NCBI RefSeq assembly: GCF_012396485.1
Contig: NZ_JAAXPO010000009.1
Coordinates: 1 to 64,000 of the forward strand
Direction: 5' to 3'
Origin: Leuconostoc holzapfelii
GTDB taxonomy: Bacteria; Bacillota; Bacilli; Lactobacillales; Lactobacillaceae
Length of the DNA stretch: 64,000 bases
Part shown: positions 36,408-46,541 of the stretch, in pieces
How the letters are laid out: the number at the start of each line of letters is the position of its first letter
Position numbering within the stretch: the first letter of the stretch is position 1
Notes under the pieces: generated by a model
What the model was told of the DNA's origin: nothing
Database searches by the model: none
The model's input: only the letters and a program-made list of their open reading frames with translations
Program-made: the position numbers and the translations under genes

Positions 36408-36471
36408 ATTTTTTTCCTTCACATACGGCATCATGACACAGCCCTCATGCTAACCAGGCTGTCCTGCGTAT

Positions 36472-36738
36472 TTAAAATATTAATTTAAGATCATGGAGGA
36501 CATCAAAAATTTCAATCGCCACCAAATCAATATCATCAAATTGAAATTGACGCACTTCACGATGTTCATGAACCGTCCAAATCTGGGTAAGTTGATCATA
36601 ATCAACTTGTATGGCTTCAATCCCGAAGGCATCAAAGCGTCGCGTTTGATGTTGCCCATCAGTGGCATCAATCATGGCGCGTAGTCGTGCCAGAATCTGC
36701 TTGAGATCACTGGCTTGATACGTTTTTTCAAGTCGCAT
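36472..36738 (-). CDS. DUF1797 (YkuJ-like) family protein
   Basis: An 88-residue cytosolic protein. The C-terminal FDDIDLVAIEIFDVLHDL stretch is the signature of the YkuJ/DUF1797 family, of unknown function; the N-terminal 20 residues are an amphipathic helix. AAAGG lies 6 nt before the ATG at 36738, which overlaps the end of the flippase-like gene by 11 nt. Its place between glycolipid and LTA genes is suggestive, but no role is known. Confidence 0.75.
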   Translation of the reverse strand: MRLEKTYQASDLKQILARLRAMIDATDGQHQTRRFDAFGIEAIQVDYDQLTQIWTVHEHREVRQFQFDDIDLVAIEIFDVLHDLKLIF

Positions 36739-37768
36739 CGTTTCGCCTTTCTATTTGTCTTGGCGGTACCATGTAAGCAATAATACCGGCAAACAAACCA
36801 AAATAGTATGTAATGAGACGCCAAATCAATATGACCAAAATCAAGGTTGCCGGGTTTTTGACAAATGGCGAAAAGAGCAGTTGAAAGCTCAATTCAGCCC
36901 CACCCACACCACCTGGTATTGGAAAGAGGGAAATCACCATCACAATCATGATGTTCATGGTAATAATCAACCAAGGATTCACGTTTTCATAACCAAAGGC
37001 GCGAATCACAAAGTAAGGAATCAGGTAAAAAACCATCAATTGTAACACGGTAAATACCGTTGCCCCAACAAGTGATTCCCAACTCCCAATCACGCGACGT
37101 GATTCTTGGTGAAAATTGGCCACTTTTTGCGTCACGGTAAAAAGTAACCGCGTGTAGCGTTCTCGGGATAACATTTTTTGAAATAGTGGCGCCACCATAT
37201 CCACCAATTTCAAAGTCAGCGCTGGCCAAAACATGACCAGTACAATGCCAAGAATGACTACCGCATGAATTGTGATGGCTAGCGGAATAAACTGCGCAAA
37301 CGTGGGATCAACCTGTGCATAGATAAAATGTTCGGCAGAAAAATATCCTATGATAAAGAATACCACGACCACGACTTGATAGACTAAAAACTTCATAAGA
37401 ATCACGGACATGGCCCGTCCGCCTTCAATACCCGAACGTGCTAATCCAAAAAGTTGGGCCGGCTGCCCACCGGTTGCAAAGGGCGTCACACCTGTTCCGA
37501 GTAAATTAAGCAAAGGCACACGTAATAACGCTAAGACTGATGTGCGTTGCCGATCAGTTTTATTCAACATTGTGTAGGTCGCAACAGCTTCTAACACAAT
37601 GGAAAGCACCATCATCACCAGCCCCCCGACGAGCCAACGCCAATCTAAGTGGGCCAAGGCTAACTTCAGTTGGCTCCCTTTGCCACGCAGCTCAGTCGTT
37701 AAAAAGTAGACCACAACAGCAGTCAAAATGACAACAATGATTGCTGATATTTTATCTGTTTTAGACAT
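36728..37768 (-). CDS. LPG-synthase-TM/YbhN-like membrane protein (LafC-like)
   Basis: A 346-residue protein with about eight transmembrane helices of the UPF0104 (MprF flippase-like) family: GTGVTPFATGGQPAQLFGLA and SLFPIPGGVGGAELSFQLLF are its conserved loops. Linked genes in Listeria and lactobacilli (lafC) lie behind lafA-lafB, as here (20 nt after lafB). A lipid-flipping or accessory role in glycolipid synthesis is inferred. AGGGGG lies 6 nt before the ATG. The full-length MprF with a related domain is elsewhere in the window (46542). Confidence 0.8.
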   Translation of the reverse strand: MSKTDKISAIIVVILTAVVVYFLTTELRGKGSQLKLALAHLDWRWLVGGLVMMVLSIVLEAVATYTMLNKTDRQRTSVLALLRVPLLNLLGTGVTPFATGGQPAQLFGLARSGIEGGRAMSVILMKFLVYQVVVVVFFIIGYFSAEHFIYAQVDPTFAQFIPLAITIHAVVILGIVLVMFWPALTLKLVDMVAPLFQKMLSRERYTRLLFTVTQKVANFHQESRRVIGSWESLVGATVFTVLQLMVFYLIPYFVIRAFGYENVNPWLIITMNIMIVMVISLFPIPGGVGGAELSFQLLFSPFVKNPATLILVILIWRLITYYFGLFAGIIAYMVPPRQIERRNDAT

Positions 37769-37788
37769 ACTTGCCCCCTAGACCGTGA

Positions 37789-38796
37789 CTAATCTTGCAA
37801 AACAGCCGTGTAAACTGCCTGCAATTGCTGACCAATTTCTGGTAGATTGCGTGCCACAGCCAACGCATACCCTGCGTCACTTAAATCAGGTAATGCGCCC
37901 GAGAGGATTTTGACCATTTTATCATCAAATTCATCGAGATTTTTAGCTTGATAGCTATTAACCCCGTCTTGTAACCAATGATGATAGACTGGAATATCAC
38001 GAACCAAGAGTTGCTGTTTGGAAGCTAGCGCTTCAAGTACGACAATGCCTTCAGTCTCTTCAAATGACGGATACAAGAATAGATCAGCCCCTTGATAGGC
38101 CCCTTGAATCACATCCCCAGTAATATACCCTGGAAATATCAGATTGCGGGGATGTTCACCTTTGATCAGCCGACTAATTTTTGCCGGTACCAACCGTAAA
38201 TCCGTATAGCCAAACCAGATAAACACGTATTCAGGATGTCGCTGGGCTAAGGTAACAAAATCTAAAATCCCTTTACGCTCAAAAAACAAGCCCACGCTCA
38301 TGACTACCTTTTGCTCAGGTGACAAATCAAAATATTCACGGAATTTTTGCACTTTATGCGCATCTGGTGCATATTTTTCAAGGGGAATCCCATTTGAAAT
38401 TGGCGTAATGGGTTGTGGCAATCGATAACCGCGCAACAATTGCTTCGAATATGGGGTGGGTGTAATTATTGCGTCCGCTTTTTTATACAACGAGACTAAA
38501 TAGCGCTTAAAAAATGGCGCAATAAGATTAGACCCTGTAAACGAATTTCTAAAATCCTCATAAGTGGAATGCCCATGATACACCACTTTTTTTCCCATTC
38601 GGTGGGCCGCATTGACCATATAATGGCTTTTGACACCATAGGTATTAATGTGGAGGACATCGTAATCTTTTGCTTTGGGGTCGGTGGTGACGGTGACATC
38701 AGTATAGCGCAACGCTGCTTGTTGAAGCTTGAGCGCACGCCCAATACCAGACTTGGCAATCCATTTTTGATTTTCAAAATACAGTAAAACTTTCAA
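37789..38796 (-). CDS. lafB: Glycosyltransferase family 4, diglucosyl-diacylglycerol synthase-like
   Basis: A 335-residue GT4 enzyme, by context adding the second sugar to monoglucosyl-diacylglycerol to make the LTA anchor. Features: N-terminal LLYFENQKWIAKSGIGRALK (GI/GIGR acceptor region), HGHSTYEDFRNSF, GLFFERKGILDFV and the EX7E motif in PSFEETEGIVVLEALA. The start is TTG at 38796, immediately after the lafA stop, with AGGAG inside the lafA end; translation is coupled. Similar to LafB/BgsA; exact sugar and linkage are inferred. Confidence 0.85.
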   Translation of the reverse strand: MKVLLYFENQKWIAKSGIGRALKLQQAALRYTDVTVTTDPKAKDYDVLHINTYGVKSHYMVNAAHRMGKKVVYHGHSTYEDFRNSFTGSNLIAPFFKRYLVSLYKKADAIITPTPYSKQLLRGYRLPQPITPISNGIPLEKYAPDAHKVQKFREYFDLSPEQKVVMSVGLFFERKGILDFVTLAQRHPEYVFIWFGYTDLRLVPAKISRLIKGEHPRNLIFPGYITGDVIQGAYQGADLFLYPSFEETEGIVVLEALASKQQLLVRDIPVYHHWLQDGVNSYQAKNLDEFDDKMVKILSGALPDLSDAGYALAVARNLPEIGQQLQAVYTAVLQD

Positions 38797-40023
38797 CTAA
38801 TTTCTCCTAAATGGGTTACGTAAAATGCGCTTCATATAGCCGACCTCATCTGCGGTTGGGTACGCATCGTCTGATTCATCCGAATGATAGTCGGACAAAA
38901 TATCGTGATAAAAATCAAGCATCCGTGTGGCAAAAGTATTGGCGTCTATATCCTGCATTTTTTGCCGACGACACAATTGCGCAGCGGGTGTTTGCGGATA
39001 AGACAAATACTTATCAATCCCGGCTAATAACTCATCATAGTCTGAAACCAACGTGCCAATCGCATCATCATCAACCAAATTATCCAAATACGGTGAATGA
39101 ATGGCGACAAAAGGTCGGTCGGAAGCAATGGCCTCAATAAAAGTCAAACCTTGCGTCTCAGTATCTGACGAACTGACAAAAACATGGCACATTTCATAGT
39201 AATCCGTGACATCGTCGTGATCAACCATGCCAGTAAATACGACTTGGGTGGTTAAGTCCAGTTCCGCCACCTGCTCTTCAAGCGACTTGCGGGCAGGCCC
39301 ATCACCTGCAATCACCAAGCGCGCATCGGGTCGCGTCTGTAACAATTCTGAAAAGGCTGAAATCGTCAAAGCGACATTTTTCTCATACGCGAGACGACCG
39401 AGCGACAAAATAACTGGTTGTTCGGGGGTAAAGCCAAACTTTTCACGTAAGTTCTCGTGTGCCACGCCTGGAGTTGGCAAAGCAACGCCCGTTGGAATAA
39501 TACGAATGGGTGCCTTAACCCCATAACGTACTAACGTTTCTTGTACGAGTTGGGATGGGGCCACAACACCAGCCATACTAGCCATATAGGCTTTCATCAG
39601 CGTCCCGACACCCTTTGGCCCAATGAGTAAGCCTTTGGCCACATAGTGCGTATAGTCTTCATACATTGTATGGTACGTGTGAATGACTGGGATTTTTAAT
39701 TGCCGTGCCACGAACTTACCCAATAAGCCCAGCGAAAATTCCGTTTGCGTATGCACAATGTCTAGCTCGACTGACTTCGCGATTTCAACTGCTTGAATCA
39801 AGCCACGAAAAGCTAGCCGCCGATCTTTAAAGCCGACATATGGGACACTTGAGAAACGATAGATATGTGGTTCAAATTTGTTTTTAGACACCTTTGGATC
39901 GGTTGAAGTGAAGATATAGACCTGATGACCTTGCGCCTCAAGCGCATCTTTTAAAGTTTTAATTGAGGTTGCCACACCACTCACTTGTGGAAAATATGTA
40001 TCCGTAAAGAGACCAATATTCAT
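38797..40023 (-). CDS. lafA: Glycosyltransferase family 4, monoglucosyl-diacylglycerol synthase-like
   Basis: A 408-residue GT4 enzyme that by family (LafA/BgsB/DgkA-type) transfers glucose from UDP-glucose to diacylglycerol. GLFTDTYFPQVSGVATSI, HTQTEFSLG, HTYHTMYEDYTHYVA, SLGRLAYEKN and SSSDTETQGLTFIEAIASDR (EX7E) are diagnostic. Start at 40023 (MNIGLFTD), with GGAGG 5 nt upstream. It heads the lafA-lafB-lafC-like-DUF1797-ltaS series; a TATAAT about 60 nt upstream marks the promoter. Confidence 0.88.
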   Translation of the reverse strand: MNIGLFTDTYFPQVSGVATSIKTLKDALEAQGHQVYIFTSTDPKVSKNKFEPHIYRFSSVPYVGFKDRRLAFRGLIQAVEIAKSVELDIVHTQTEFSLGLLGKFVARQLKIPVIHTYHTMYEDYTHYVAKGLLIGPKGVGTLMKAYMASMAGVVAPSQLVQETLVRYGVKAPIRIIPTGVALPTPGVAHENLREKFGFTPEQPVILSLGRLAYEKNVALTISAFSELLQTRPDARLVIAGDGPARKSLEEQVAELDLTTQVVFTGMVDHDDVTDYYEMCHVFVSSSDTETQGLTFIEAIASDRPFVAIHSPYLDNLVDDDAIGTLVSDYDELLAGIDKYLSYPQTPAAQLCRRQKMQDIDANTFATRMLDFYHDILSDYHSDESDDAYPTADEVGYMKRILRNPFRRN

Positions 40024-40134
40024 TGTGTCCTCCAAAGTTTATATAGAGATTAAAAGTACGATAAATAGCGATACTACAATTATAACATAAAATATTTTGA
40101 CCACTCATTATCCCCCTTACCGCCAGTTAAGCCA

Positions 40135-40163
40135 TAAAAAAAGCCACGGCTAACCGTGACTTG
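40135..40163 (-). terminator. Terminator of the ABC exporter pair
   Basis: Minus strand AAGTCACGG-TTAG-CCGTGGCTT (one G-U), then seven T. Confidence 0.88.
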
Positions 40164-40167
40164 TTCC

Positions 40168-41949
40168 TTATTCAAAAACCATTTGGTTGTGATAGAGTTC
40201 AGCATAGAAGCCTTTTTCAGCTACCAGTGCCTCGTGTGATCCTTCTTCAATCACTTGACCATCTTTTAACACAACAATTTTATCGGCGCCTAAAATAGTT
40301 TTTAAGCGGTGTGCGATGACAAAACTCGTACGCCCAGCAATCACGTTATCCATCGCCGCTTGGATGCGTGCTTCAGTGACCGTATCAACGTTTGATGTGG
40401 CTTCATCCAAAATTAAGAACGCGGGATTGGTCAAGATGGTACGTGCAATGGAGAGCAGTTGCTTTTGTCCAGTTGAAAAGACGGAGCTTTCATCGTTGAC
40501 CTTTGTTGCATACCCCTCTGGGAGACTCACAATAAAGTCGTGAATGTTGGCCTGTTGGGCAGCTGCAATCATGTCCTCGTCACTTGCTTCCGGTCGACCG
40601 AATTTGATATTATCAGCCACTGTGCCAGTAAACAACACCGAGTCTTGTAACACAATTCCCACATGGTCGCGCAGCGACTGCAAATCAAAGTCGCGCACAT
40701 CAACGCCATCAAATTTTACCGCACCAGCTGTGACATCATAAAAGCGGTTCAATAGGTTCATGATGGTTGTTTTACCTGAACCAGTTGGGCCAACCAAAGC
40801 CACCATTTCGCCTTTTTTCACCTTGATATCAACGCCGTGCAAAATTTCTTTGTCCGGTTGATAGCCAAAATGAACTTGTTCTAATTGCACACCTGTCTGT
40901 AGGGTAGTTAGTTGATGACCGTTAGCTGGATTCACTTCTTCAGGTTGGTCATGAACATCAGACAAGCGCTTAGCGCCAGTAATGGCCAGCTGGAGCATAT
41001 TATAGATTGAGGTAATTTGTGTAATTGGTTGGTAGTATTCTTGAGAATAGTTAACAAATACAACAATCAAGCCTAAGCCCGTCGCCTTATCCATGCCATC
41101 ATGAACCACTAACCATGACCCAAAGAATATGACAATTGCGAGGTTCAACAGCGACAAGCCCTGCATCAAAGGAAATAGCATCCCCGAATAAACCTGCCCT
41201 TTGAATGTTGCCTGCTTGACCTTCTCATTATATGGGGCAAAACCAGCAATTGAGGCTTGTTGCAAGCCTTGCGTAATAATGATTTTTTCACCATTGATTT
41301 GCTCATTGATGTAACCATTCATTTCCCCAGTGGCTTCTTGCTGCTTGTTGATATTCTTGCGTGCTTGCACAATGACAAACCAGGCGATCAAAATTGCAAG
41401 TGGTGTCGAGGCCATCGTCACCCAAGCCAACTTCACGTTCTGGCCAAACATCATCCAAATCACCCCAATAAACAGCGCTAATTGAGACAGCAATTGGAAA
41501 ATGGCTTGGTTCATGGCGTTAAAAATATTATCCAAATCGGACGTAAACAAGGACAAAATTTTCCCATCTTGATGCGTGTCAAAATACTTAATGGTCATCC
41601 GTTGCAACTTGCCAAACAAGCCAACGCGCATTTGCCCAGAAGTTTGTGCAGAAATACGTGATGAAATGAAACTGGAAATAAACATCGTTGCCGCTGACAA
41701 CCCAAAGCACACCATCATTGCTTCAAGCGCATGGTAAAACGGTGTTTTGCTTGCAGTTGCATGGGTCGCCGGATTCATGTATTCTCCTAAATACCGCGAC
41801 AATTCTGTGATCGCTTGTCCCATATAAACTGGTGCTTTGACTTGGAAATACGTGGATAAAATCGTCACGATGACCACAAAGCCCAAGCCAAGCCAATAAC
41901 GCTTGAGGTAACGATAAAAATAGTGCATTGCGCGTTTAAAATCTTGCAT
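40168..41949 (-). CDS. ABC exporter half-transporter, catalytic partner
   Basis: A 593-residue fused permease-ATPase. Six transmembrane helices (about 15-310) and a nucleotide-binding domain with Walker A GPTGSGKTT, Q loop IVLQDS, Walker B FLILDEATSNVD with catalytic Glu, and H loop VIAHRLKT. The signature is altered to FSTGQKQ from the usual LSGGQ. It overlaps its partner (41949) by one base. The pair resembles LmrCD/BmrCD/EfrCD heterodimeric multidrug exporters; substrate unknown. Confidence 0.9.
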   Translation of the reverse strand: MQDFKRAMHYFYRYLKRYWLGLGFVVIVTILSTYFQVKAPVYMGQAITELSRYLGEYMNPATHATASKTPFYHALEAMMVCFGLSAATMFISSFISSRISAQTSGQMRVGLFGKLQRMTIKYFDTHQDGKILSLFTSDLDNIFNAMNQAIFQLLSQLALFIGVIWMMFGQNVKLAWVTMASTPLAILIAWFVIVQARKNINKQQEATGEMNGYINEQINGEKIIITQGLQQASIAGFAPYNEKVKQATFKGQVYSGMLFPLMQGLSLLNLAIVIFFGSWLVVHDGMDKATGLGLIVVFVNYSQEYYQPITQITSIYNMLQLAITGAKRLSDVHDQPEEVNPANGHQLTTLQTGVQLEQVHFGYQPDKEILHGVDIKVKKGEMVALVGPTGSGKTTIMNLLNRFYDVTAGAVKFDGVDVRDFDLQSLRDHVGIVLQDSVLFTGTVADNIKFGRPEASDEDMIAAAQQANIHDFIVSLPEGYATKVNDESSVFSTGQKQLLSIARTILTNPAFLILDEATSNVDTVTEARIQAAMDNVIAGRTSFVIAHRLKTILGADKIVVLKDGQVIEEGSHEALVAEKGFYAELYHNQMVFE

Positions 41950-43670
41950 CAGTTGTCACCGCCTTTCGCCTTTTGCGTTTCATAAATTTCACGATAAATC
42001 GGTGACGTCGCCAATAATTCATGGTGTGGGCCAACACCGACTAGGCGCCCTTCATCCAGGACAAAAATGCGGTCTGCGTGCAATACGGAACTGATTTTTT
42101 CAGCAATCACAATCTTTGTTGTGCCAGCAAGTTCCTGATCTAAGGCTTCTTGCACACGCTTTTCTGAGCGGGCATCAAGCGCTGACGTTGAGTCATCCAA
42201 AATCAAGATTTTAGGTGTGCCGACCACCCCACGGGCAATAGACAAACGCTGCTTCTGGCCACCAGAAAAGTTGGCTGAGCGTTCTTCAACTAGGTGATCA
42301 AAGCCGTCTTCGTAACGATTGACGAACTCCGCAGCCTGCGCAATGTCGGCTGCGCGTTGAAAGTCAGCTGGCGTCGCATCGCTTTTCCCTTGTCGTAAGT
42401 TATCTGAAATTTTACCACTAAATAAAATTGCCCGTTGCAAGACAAAGGCAACAGCTTGACGCAAGGATTGCTCATTGATCTTTTTCAGATTCACACCACC
42501 CACTAAGACGTCACCAGTCGTGGGATCATAAAGGCGTGGGATCAGTTGGGCCAACGTCGTTTTCCCAGAACCAGTTGCGCCGACAATCCCAATCATTTCC
42601 CCAGCTTTAATCTGGAAAGAGATATCCGCTAAAGCGGGTTGAGTATCCCCAGGATAGGTAAATGATACCTGATTAAATGTCACATCCCCTGACAAGTCAA
42701 CTTCAGGGGCATCTGAAGCATAAGTCACATCAGGCGTTGTCTCAAAGACGGCTTTAATCCGGCCAAGCGACACAAAACCACGTGAGGCAAAGGTCGACAT
42801 CATGCCCCCAATCATAATGGCAAAAAAGATTTGCATCAGATAGGAGATAAATGAAGTAATTGCGGCAAGGTCATCAGGATGCGCAACAACGCCATGACCC
42901 ACAAACCATACCGATGCCCCAATCGCCACATAAGAAATGAGCATAAACATCGGGATCATGGTTGAAAACAAGTAACCAATGGTCGTGTTCACCCGCGCTA
43001 ACTCATCTGAATTAGCTGTGAAGCGGGCGGTCTCATTTTCTTCTTGGTTAAATGATTTCACCACACGCACACCTTGTAAACTTTCCTTGGCTAATGTGTT
43101 GGTTTGATCAATTAATTTTTGAATTTGTGCAAAATACTTGCCCATTTGTTTGAAGACAACTTGCGATGATAACACAATTAAAATCACCATTAAAATCACA
43201 ATCCACCAAAGCCGTGGCAAAGTGATTAAGGCCAAAATAAAGGCACCGACAAACAGAATCGGGATACGCGTTAACGTTTGCAAAAACATCATCACTAATT
43301 GTTGAATCTGGTTGACATCATTGGTCATGCGGACAACTAAATTACCGGCCGAAAACTTTTCAATATTCCCATATGAAAATGATTGTATTTTCCGATATTG
43401 ATTCGCACGCAAGTCGGCAGCAATACCTTGTGATACCTTGGCGGCGAAAATTGTATTAATCACACCAGCAATTAAACCAATAACAGCTAAGGTGATTAAA
43501 GCAATCCCGTTAGTCAACACTTGGTGTTGATTATCCGCAATGATTGCTTTCATAACCTGTTGTAATAATCTGGGTTGCCACAATGAGGCCCCCGCCATGA
43601 CCATCACCGCCAAAATTGAGAAAAAGATATCTCGACGGTACGGCTTAGCGTGTTCCTTTAAAATTTGCAT
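41949..43670 (-). CDS. ABC exporter half-transporter with degenerate catalytic site
   Basis: A 573-residue fused permease-ATPase. Walker [10 protein letters not shown] and signature FSGGQKQRL are normal, but Walker B is [12 protein letters not shown] (Asp for the catalytic Glu) and the switch His is missing (VIAEKISS instead of a VIAHR pattern). Together with the altered signature of its partner this gives one competent and one degenerate ATP site, the hallmark of heterodimeric exporters. GAGGAG lies 7 nt before the ATG. First gene of the pair. Confidence 0.9.
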   Translation of the reverse strand: MQILKEHAKPYRRDIFFSILAVMVMAGASLWQPRLLQQVMKAIIADNQHQVLTNGIALITLAVIGLIAGVINTIFAAKVSQGIAADLRANQYRKIQSFSYGNIEKFSAGNLVVRMTNDVNQIQQLVMMFLQTLTRIPILFVGAFILALITLPRLWWIVILMVILIVLSSQVVFKQMGKYFAQIQKLIDQTNTLAKESLQGVRVVKSFNQEENETARFTANSDELARVNTTIGYLFSTMIPMFMLISYVAIGASVWFVGHGVVAHPDDLAAITSFISYLMQIFFAIMIGGMMSTFASRGFVSLGRIKAVFETTPDVTYASDAPEVDLSGDVTFNQVSFTYPGDTQPALADISFQIKAGEMIGIVGATGSGKTTLAQLIPRLYDPTTGDVLVGGVNLKKINEQSLRQAVAFVLQRAILFSGKISDNLRQGKSDATPADFQRAADIAQAAEFVNRYEDGFDHLVEERSANFSGGQKQRLSIARGVVGTPKILILDDSTSALDARSEKRVQEALDQELAGTTKIVIAEKISSVLHADRIFVLDEGRLVGVGPHHELLATSPIYREIYETQKAKGGDN

Positions 43671-43738
43671 CTATTACTCCTCTACTCAACGCTATGCGTC
43701 ATTACTTTTTTAAGGGGTGGTCCCGCAAAATATGCGGT

Positions 43739-43767
43739 CAAAAAAGTGCAGTTGCCTGCACTTTTTA
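43739..43767 (-). terminator. Terminator of the MacB-like ABC gene
   Basis: Minus strand AAAAAGTGCAG-GCAA-CTGCACTTTTTT, then GACC. Strong stem and T tract. Confidence 0.88.
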
Positions 43768-43774
43768 ATCCCAA

Positions 43775-45757
43775 CTAATCAGCCGCCAACGCATCAATCG
43801 TATTGAGCTTAGCAGCGCGACGGGAAGGTACGAAACTCGCCACCAGCGCGATCACAATCGCGATAATGACAGCAAAGATAACGTTTCCCAATGAAACCTG
43901 TACGATATTAAAATGAATTAGCCCTTTCAAAGCCCCGTTCATCACCACTTGGATAACATAAGCCATGGCTACACCCAGTACGGCTGAAATCCCACCAATC
44001 AAAAGCGCTTCGTTGGTAAACAAGCCGCGAATATCTTTGGCCCGTGCCCCAAGGGCACGTAGGACGCCAATTTCACGCGTGCGTTCTGAAACCGACATAT
44101 ATGTCGTCACAATAATCATAATCGCTGAAACAAGCAGTGAAATACCTGCAATCGCCGCTAATACATAAGATGCCAGACTGGTAATCGTATTAATTGTGCT
44201 TAAAATATCATCAACCGATACCCCGACAAAGACTTGTTGCTGGTTCGCCGTCACCGCGTTAATCCGCTTCATCGTCGCCTTAACAGCCTTCGTGTTTTTA
44301 ATTTGAACTGCTGCGTAGTTTGCGTCAGCATTCGCATGGTTTTGCTTAAGATCATTTTGAATCGTGGCCCAGTTTTGAATAAATAAGGCGCCTGATTGGC
44401 CACCATCTGTGATACCACTGATCTTAGCTGAAGTCTTGATCATGACTGGGCGGTTGTTAGCATCATAAGCGAGATAACTGAAACTAATATTTTGGCCAAT
44501 TAAGGCTTGATAATTCGCCTGAATTTTCTTCGCATAGGCCAAGTCAATGACAACTTCACCATTTTGCGGTTGATGACCTGCTTTAATAATCTTAGCTGCA
44601 TATTGTGGGGTCCACGTTTCAAGCTGAACTGGGTCAGAACGTACTTGCCCATAAGTGAAGACAGCATTATTATACTTGCCACCAGGATAAACGGCGTCCA
44701 CCCCAGCCACTTGACTTAATTGCTTTAATTGTTGCGCATCAAGGGTTGTTGCAGAATAGTTCGTTGCCATGGCTTGCATCGTGGCGCGCATGCGCTCAGT
44801 CGCAGTAGCCTTTTTATCTTGGGTGGTGTTACGTAATACGTTTTGATAATTTGGATTCACTAACGCATTCACTTGGTCATTGATGTAGCCTTTCACACCA
44901 TTCCCCAAGCCGAGAAAGAAGATGACAGAGAAAATACCGATGGCCGAGCCGAAGATAATGAGGAAGTTTTGCAGTTTTTTGTATTTCAAATGGTCAAATG
45001 CCATATCCCAAACGGCACGGCGCTTAAGCGGGTGAGAAGTTAAGCGCGGTGTGGTTGCTGGCACGGCATACTTTTCTTTGAGGTTTTTTTCATCGTCAAT
45101 TTTACCATCTGCCATATGCACAATACGTGTGCCGTAATCGGCCACGGCTTGCGAATGGGTCACGACAATGACTAACTTCCCCTCTTGGGCGATTTGGGCC
45201 AATAATTCCAAAACCTCGGTGGTGTTAGCCGCATCTAAAGCCCCAGTAGGTTCATCGGCAATCATGATATCTGGATCAGATGCCAAGGCACGGGCGATCG
45301 CCACCCGTTGCTTTTGCCCACCTGACAATTGCGAAGGATACTTGTGCATGTGCTCAGCCAAACCAACCTTGGTCAAAAGCTCGGTTGCACGCTGCTTACG
45401 TTCCCGCGCTGATAGTGTCGTCATATTCAAGCTTGTTTCAACGTTCTCCAAGTTTGTTTGGTAGTTGATGAGATTGAAACTCTGGAAAATATAGCCAATT
45501 GTCTCGCGACGATACACATCCAATTTTTTGGCCTGGGTATGATCCAGTTGTTCACCCGCCACAACGACACGGCCCTCAAAGTTACGATCCAAGCCACCAA
45601 TGATGTTCATCAAAGTTGATTTTCCACCACCAGATTCACCAAGAATCGAAACAAATTCACCTTTTTCAAAGGATAGATCAATCCCCTTTAAGACTGGAAA
45701 GGCAGTTTTACCTAGATAATATGACTTTTTAATCCCATGCAATTCCAAAAACGCCAT
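43775..45757 (-). CDS. MacB-type ABC transporter, fused ATPase and FtsX-like permease
   Basis: A 660-residue protein: N-terminal ATPase (1-225) with Walker A GESGGGKSTL, signature LSGGQKQRVAIAR and Walker B DIMIADEPTGALD, then a permease with four transmembrane helices and a large extracytoplasmic domain (about 285-530). This class works by mechanotransmission on peptides or lipids rather than pumping across the membrane; in Gram-positives it often confers bacteriocin or antibiotic-peptide resistance or exports lipopeptides. Monocistronic. AGGA lies 7 nt before the ATG. Substrate unknown. Confidence 0.88.
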   Translation of the reverse strand: MAFLELHGIKKSYYLGKTAFPVLKGIDLSFEKGEFVSILGESGGGKSTLMNIIGGLDRNFEGRVVVAGEQLDHTQAKKLDVYRRETIGYIFQSFNLINYQTNLENVETSLNMTTLSARERKQRATELLTKVGLAEHMHKYPSQLSGGQKQRVAIARALASDPDIMIADEPTGALDAANTTEVLELLAQIAQEGKLVIVVTHSQAVADYGTRIVHMADGKIDDEKNLKEKYAVPATTPRLTSHPLKRRAVWDMAFDHLKYKKLQNFLIIFGSAIGIFSVIFFLGLGNGVKGYINDQVNALVNPNYQNVLRNTTQDKKATATERMRATMQAMATNYSATTLDAQQLKQLSQVAGVDAVYPGGKYNNAVFTYGQVRSDPVQLETWTPQYAAKIIKAGHQPQNGEVVIDLAYAKKIQANYQALIGQNISFSYLAYDANNRPVMIKTSAKISGITDGGQSGALFIQNWATIQNDLKQNHANADANYAAVQIKNTKAVKATMKRINAVTANQQQVFVGVSVDDILSTINTITSLASYVLAAIAGISLLVSAIMIIVTTYMSVSERTREIGVLRALGARAKDIRGLFTNEALLIGGISAVLGVAMAYVIQVVMNGALKGLIHFNIVQVSLGNVIFAVIIAIVIALVASFVPSRRAAKLNTIDALAAD

Positions 45758-45832
45758 TTAAAATCCTACTTTCATTCTGAGCCATCCCGGCTAACTCATT
45801 TATATTATCGACCAATGCATCACACAGTCACA

Positions 45833-46501
45833 TCAACCATCACGCTTTTCCGCCACGGCAGCAAAATCTGGTAATAAGCTTTTTGCCAAATCATACAGGC
45901 CTGCTTTATTAATAAAATCCGCGGCAAAAATATCTGGCAGGATATCGGTTGCAATGTACTTGACACTCGCCATGCTTTTAAAATCGGCCAACGCCTCTAA
46001 GCTACTTTGAAAAATGTTGACATAGACTGGTTCTGGATTGAACTTAACTAATTCACCATACGCCTCATACATTAAATCGACTTTATCGGCAATTGATAAA
46101 ATTTGGCCTTCAATGGTGTGATCTTTACCTTCTCCCAAACGTCTGGTATATGCGGCTTGAAATTCGCTTGGAATTTCTGTTTTAATAAAATTTTCTGTCA
46201 TGGTGTCTTCAACATCAGCCAACATCGCGCGCAAATTTGCGGTAGCATATTTAACCGGTGTCTTGATATCACCAATAAAGCGCTCGGTGTAATCATGATT
46301 GAGCGCTTTTTCATAAACAGATTGCCAGTTAATGTTCGCCCCATTTTGTGCTTCAACATCTGCTAAAAACTGGGCAACTTGCGTGACTTTCCAAGAGTGC
46401 GCGGCCACATTGTGTGGTTGATACTTAAAGAATCCTGGCGCACGATTAATCAACTCTAATTGATTCAATCCCATAAAAAATTCGTGCATTGGCATGGCCA
46501 C
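45833..46501 (-). CDS. HD-domain phosphohydrolase, YfbR-like
   Basis: A 222-residue protein of the YfbR-like HD family, whose characterised member is a 5'-deoxynucleotidase. Metal ligands lie in VAAHSWKV, LNHDYTERFIGDIKTPVKYA and ADKVDLMYEAYGE. The start is uncertain: GTG at 46501 or ATGs at 46495 and 46489. No Shine-Dalgarno lies near any of them; AAGGAGG overlaps the upstream mprF stop (46537-46543), and a 10-11 bp hairpin lies between it and the start. Distance after folding is 11 nt to the GTG. Confidence 0.85.
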   Translation of the reverse strand: MAMPMHEFFMGLNQLELINRAPGFFKYQPHNVAAHSWKVTQVAQFLADVEAQNGANINWQSVYEKALNHDYTERFIGDIKTPVKYATANLRAMLADVEDTMTENFIKTEIPSEFQAAYTRRLGEGKDHTIEGQILSIADKVDLMYEAYGELVKFNPEPVYVNIFQSSLEALADFKSMASVKYIATDILPDIFAADFINKAGLYDLAKSLLPDFAAVAEKRDG

Positions 46502-46507
46502 TCATAT

Positions 46508-46531
46508 GTGTTGCTGGTCAACCAGCAACAC
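46508..46531 (-). promoter_or_regulatory. Hairpin between Shine-Dalgarno and start of the HD gene
   Basis: GTGTTGCTGG-TTGA-CCAGCAACAC, perfect arms (11 bp if the loop closes fully). Shine-Dalgarno GGAGG at 46537-46541; GTG start at 46501. The linear distance is 35 nt, and 11 nt when the hairpin is excluded. Confidence 0.65.
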
Positions 46532-46541
46532 ACTTTCCTCC

